Shown here: piece by piece, positions 60,056 through 64,000 of the stretch | Layout: every line of letters starts with the position of its first letter | Numbering within the stretch: position 1 is the stretch's first letter | Source: Saccharum officinarum | Lineage: Eukaryota; Streptophyta; Magnoliopsida; Poales; Poaceae | DNA length: 64,000 bases | Direction: 5' to 3' | Assembly: GCA_020631735.1 (NCBI GenBank) | Contig: CM036158.1 | Location: forward strand, 79,289,447-79,353,446 | Program-made: the position numbers and the translations under genes | The notes under the pieces: model-generated | Databases searched by the model: none | What the model saw: the letters and a program-made list of their open reading frames with translations, nothing else | Told to the model about the DNA's origin: nothing

Positions 60056-60480
60056 ATCTCCCCCTTTTGGTGATTAATGACAGCACCTTGAGTATGAAGA
60101 TGAAATTTTGAGGTTTTCAAACCAGAAGCAATTTTAATAAGGTCAAAAGGTTAGGATTGCTTATGTACCCCGAGCCAACATGGTGTACTCATAAGATAAG
60201 ACATGAAGAGTTAGTACATAATAGAATAGCTCATAAGAAATCGGAGTAAAACGTGGAAGCAAGACATTATGAGCTACAACCAATCAAGTGACATGATATA
60301 TAATATAGACAAGATAACCAACATATCACCAAAGTATCTCACATGCACACATATCACACAATGCAAGTGCGGGAATTTAAACATGATAATGCATAATGCA
60401 TGAGAGTATCACACAAAAGAACCAAATCCCTCTCACAAAGCTCCTCCTAAATCTACATACTCTCTCTCCCCCTTTGGCAT
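60056..60480 (-). other. A2 polypurine tract and 3' non-coding spacer
   Basis: The tract at 60056-60070 is followed (upstream on the minus strand) by AT-rich non-coding DNA ending in another CTCTCTCCCCCTTTGG run at about 60460-60475. Confidence 0.6.
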
Positions 60481-62931
60481 CAAGTGCCAAAAACTAAAGG
60501 TCAGTCAGTGGAGAAGCAGACGAGCCAGAGCGGTGAGAAACTATGAACTGAGCTGCATCACCATCATCTGGACTTGAGCCCGACTGAGTTGTAAAACCTG
60601 TTTGACCCTGTGGCTATGAAACTGGAGGTGAAGCGGTCTAGGCCGTATCGGCTGCCTCAGAAGTAGTGTGAAGCTGTGTAGTAGCCACTCGAGTCACTAT
60701 CTCTGTAGCGGGAGCCGACAGGGTATCGGTCTAGGGTGGCTCGGTGGAAGCAACAGATGACGGAATCATCTCTGTGGTCCCGGTCCCTATCACTGGTGCA
60801 ACTACAGTCTCTGGGGCTGACACCTTTGAAGTCATAGTGAGAGCTATGGTCTGAGACGGTGTCGGCTGCCCTGTCAGCTCACTAGAGGTAGCGTGAAACA
60901 CACTTGAGCCTAGAGTGAAGAGCGAAGACTAAAGCTGGGTCGTTGGTGTGAACCCTGTCTGAATTGGCGTGTAACCTAGGGACACAAACGACTATGGGAA
61001 CTGCTGAGTAGGTGAAGTAAATGATCCGGTCCCAGAGGCTGACTAACAAACTGGGGCTGACTCTGAAACCCGTCGGGCTATAACGCTGGAGTCACCTGAA
61101 GAGAACCCTAGGGTAAGGAAATTCCTGCCACCTGCACCAGCTGCTGAATAAGCCCTATGTACTGCTGCTGAGTCTGCTGCTGCTGTCTCTGAAGCTCGGC
61201 CTGCTGACGCTGGATCTCAAGTTGCTACTGCTAGAAGGCATCCTGGCGAGAGTGAATCTCTGCGAAAGCTACAACTGACTCCTGAGCCTGCCTTTGCTGA
61301 GCTACCTCCTGACGCTCCTGGGCCACGGTCAACCGCTCGAGTAAAGTGAGAACTGTAGGGTTGGTGGGAGGGGCTGAGCCTGAGCCACTAGCCTCAGGAT
61401 CATGAGGCCTAGGTGAGAACCTAGGAGGTGGTCTGTATTCTATGTCAGAACTGTTAGAAGTGTCTGTAACTTCAACCTCTGCTCCCGAAGTCTCAAGTTG
61501 TGCAAGCTCTATCTCAGCTAGATCCCTGACAGTGGTGTCCTGCTCGGTAGCTATCTCTGGTAGCTCTAGACTGTGACTCTGTCTGGCAAGGGTCCCTGTA
61601 GTCACTGAGCAAACTAGCTGTGTAGGGTCCATACCGAGGAAACTCTATAGTGGTACCTCTCCACTCATCTTTGGTTGGCTGCTCTATGGGATTGACCCCC
61701 ATGTAGATTAGGAAGGTCAGCTAGTGACAATAGGGCATGTGTCTCTTGCCCCTGAAGCCCTCAAGAATAACATCCTCAATCTCGCAAATCATGAAATCCC
61801 AGAGGTCAAACGGAGTCAGTGTAACTAGGTGAAGGAGAAGCCACTGCTATAGCCGAGTCAAGCCCTCTCTAAAACCCTCTCAGGGTAAGATAGTCCTCCT
61901 CATCACTGCATCTAAAACTCGAGCTGTAGGAGTAAGATCCCATGGAAGCCTACTCGAGCCCTCACCAAAGTCACCCCTGAAGCAAGGTCGGACGTCATCC
62001 GCAGAGGGTAACTCTCCACCGTGGGGTCGGCGAGGCAGGTCTATCTATGGGTAACACAACTGCTGAAGACAAACTGTCTGTCTAGGGATCCTCAAGAATG
62101 ACTGAGCCTCCTCGCTATAAATCCTACGCGGAACCCCAAGGAAACTGAACTCAATGTAATCGTGATCTGGGTCAATCCACACTGTAGCATAGAACTCTCG
62201 AATCCAGGACTACACATACTTCCCACTTCTGCCAATCAGGTCTGCTAACCCTAGTAGATACGTCAAGTGAGGACAGATCTGCTCACCTGCAACTCTGACA
62301 ATCTCCTCAACTGACACAACTCTGTGAGGTCCAAAGGATGTACCAGTTTCCACGTAAGCCCTGAAGAAATCCTCATGAAGTGCTGTGTGGAAGTACTCAA
62401 CCCCATGCTGTCTCTCTCTAGGGAACCACATGTCGAGGTCGATGCACCTCAACTCCTGTACCCGTTGAGCTCTGACCCCCTTAAGTCAATGTGTGCAACT
62501 ACTAGAATACGGGGTACTCGGCGTGGAACACGAGCACCATGTTAGGGTCTGTCAACAACAGGTGGCGAAGTCACCTGAGTGTGGGCACATGTGGAGTGCC
62601 TGGGATGGATCTGCCCTGTCTCCTATGGCTCCTCCTCCTCCTGACTGCTAGGTGTGGGCTCCTCAGCCTCTACCTCCGTAGCTGCCTCTGTAGCGTCAGT
62701 ACGCGCATGAGAATCTCTAATGTGCAAGCCACCACTCCTGCCACCTCTCTCTGCTCTATCGGCTGCCTCTGCTGCTGCTATGGCTGTATCCATGTCTCTC
62801 TCAACTCTAGAATGCTTCCTCATAGTAGTGACCTTCCTCTTCCCTTTTGCCTGAGATGGGAGGCGAGAGGACGATTGATCATCATCACCGGGTCCACCCC
62901 CGACATTCTTGCAATGCGACATATCTGACAC
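60481..62931 (-). pseudogene. Extra ORF of A2 between pol and 3' LTR: plant putative-transposon-protein-like, decayed
   Basis: The minus strand begins MSDMSHCKNVGGGPGDDDQSSS at 62931 with a basic/acidic low-complexity head. A conserved core follows (62452-61690) with HEDFFRAYVETGTSFGPHR, LIGRSGKYV, FYATVWIDPDHDYIEFSF, LTRLQQWLLLHLVTLTPFDL and EGFRGKRHMPYCH. Then comes a Gln/Glu-rich coiled tail (61632-61231, AQERQEVAQQRQAQ). Several in-frame stops interrupt it (near 62622, 62208, 62045, 61876 and 61717). The core resembles the family annotated as putative plant transposon protein in grasses. SIRE-type elements are known to carry an extra ORF at this position; no function is claimed. Confidence 0.68.
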
Positions 62932-63711
62932 CTGAATGAGAAACTGTCTTTGAAGATCAACTGTAGAACACGAACCCCCCCCTAAATCATAGAACCACTA
63001 CAAGGGACACTGACCGGTATCTGCAAGAGTATCACTACCACTGAGATCACTTGCCCAACTGTCAAGAACTATCACTGGCACTCAAGAGGCTTGGCCTCTG
63101 TTCCGTACTCGCAGGCTTGGCCCCAAGTGAACTATCGCTGCCCGAAGTGCCAAGCAAATCACAAGGGTCACTGACTCGCTGTGATAGATAGACAGGGGAG
63201 AAGTACATGTAAGAGAAATGTATATAGCTAGAGGTGAGCGAGATCCTTAGTAGAAGCAAGCATATAGATGAGTAAAAAAAGGAAATTTGGCTTTTCAACC
63301 TGGTAAGAGCAAGGACATGCGAAGAGGTAAGAGTGACTGACACACCGGAGCACCTCAGAGTTCAAACAAGGAGTCTCAAAGGTGGACTGCATGAGAGCAT
63401 AGCTGGTACAGGGAGGGTCATGAGTACTTGACTACACCAGGGGATCAAACACCGGCCAAGGAAACCGGATGAGGAATGATGACGGTGGGGAACACTCCTA
63501 GTCGCTGGGATCGATGAGGTAGAGTAAGAAGATGAAGGCGTGCTTCCCGGTGGTGATGGTTCCTTCCGGTGAGCTAGGGCGACGAGATACACGGAGAGGC
63601 GGGCACGCGCGGTAAGAAAAAGACACGACGCGCTGGCGGCATTGGTGGTGGCGCGAGCGAGTGAAGAGGAGGCAGTGGGATAGGGTTAGAAGAGTAGCGC
63701 GGGGTGGAGCG
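62932..63711. other. A2 internal region upstream of the extra ORF
   Basis: No pol domain is visible. Non-coding, GC-rich near 63580-63710. It may be the spacer between pol and the extra ORF, or foreign sequence. A gypsy-like LTR interrupts it at 63712. Confidence 0.35.
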
Positions 63712-64000
63712 TGTAACGGATCAACATGATTATACGATATTAAGTAAGAAAATCTTTCACCGAGGTAGATAATTTACCAAACTTAAGCCCGTACAACCCG
63801 AGATTCCGTGAAATCACAAAGGATTTCAAACCAACCAACATTCAACCAAGATCGTATTAATTTAGCAGCCACAGTCACATGCTACATAAAGTTCGCAACG
63901 AGAGTTGAATACATCGGAGTTTAGAATAAAAAGTTATTACAACACGAGTTCAAATTAACATAGCGGAAGCAAATAGTTTTAAACCACACACACACTTAGT
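63712..64000 (-). mobile_element. Second gypsy-like LTR, edge only
   Basis: Begins TGTAACGG and matches the reverse complement of about 6990-7278 with shared blocks such as TTTCAAACCAACCAACAT, CAAGATCGTA and ATACATCGGAGTT. It is therefore the same family as 3762-7278 on the opposite strand, continuing past the window. GAGCG (63707-63711) may be its target duplication. Confidence 0.78.

Overview
This is plant nuclear DNA, almost certainly from a grass and most likely an Andropogoneae species (sorghum, sugarcane, Miscanthus or a relative). The evidence is four kinds: intron-rich genes with plant protein families, SIRE/Maximus-type Ty1-copia elements like those of maize and sugarcane, many copies of a TIR/MITE family with GGCC(T)TGTTTAG ends and 3-bp target duplications, and a 100-N assembly gap at 47692-47791. 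Species was not tested.

Layout. 1-9893 is a nest of retroelements. A SIRE-type element (A1: gag 1-2100 and LTR 2154-3761, both minus strand) sits in a Ty3/gypsy-like LTR (3762-7278). That LTR sits in an older LTR of the A family (7279-8189). The older LTR sits in a LINE ORF (8190-9866). 11291-13805 (minus) is an intact six-exon ARF GTPase gene. 15848-24628 is a complete copia element (C1) with a GAGGC target duplication, carrying six in-frame stops in pol and a 3' LTR that has lost 1.5 kb. 26004-27900 and 32439-35616 (both minus) are two intact tandem NRT1/PTR (NPF) transporter paralogs with different intron counts, set among many MITEs. 36138-41613 is mostly repeats and fragments. 41614-47691 is a second C-family element (C2, minus), cut by the gap. 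51767-56106 (minus) is an intact 14-exon sugar/H+ symporter of the D-xylose-proton symporter-like 3 (SGB/VGT-related) type. 58507-64000 is the 3' part of another A-family element (A2), with a decayed extra ORF upstream of its 3' LTR, and then the edge of a second gypsy-like LTR.

The host genes look unrelated housekeeping or transport genes: vesicle-trafficking GTPase, peptide/nitrate-type transporters and a sugar transporter. The only gene cluster is the NPF pair. The most unusual structure is not a gene. Both copia families, which share little LTR sequence by eye, carry a dense array of near-perfect copies of the 20-bp palindrome TGACCGGACGCGTCCGGTCA. In four of the five LTRs the array lies immediately upstream of a TATAAATA box. 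In the fifth (A2) both the array and the TATA box are degraded.

Exon coordinates were worked out by hand from splice signals, reading frame and family knowledge. No alignment or database search was run.
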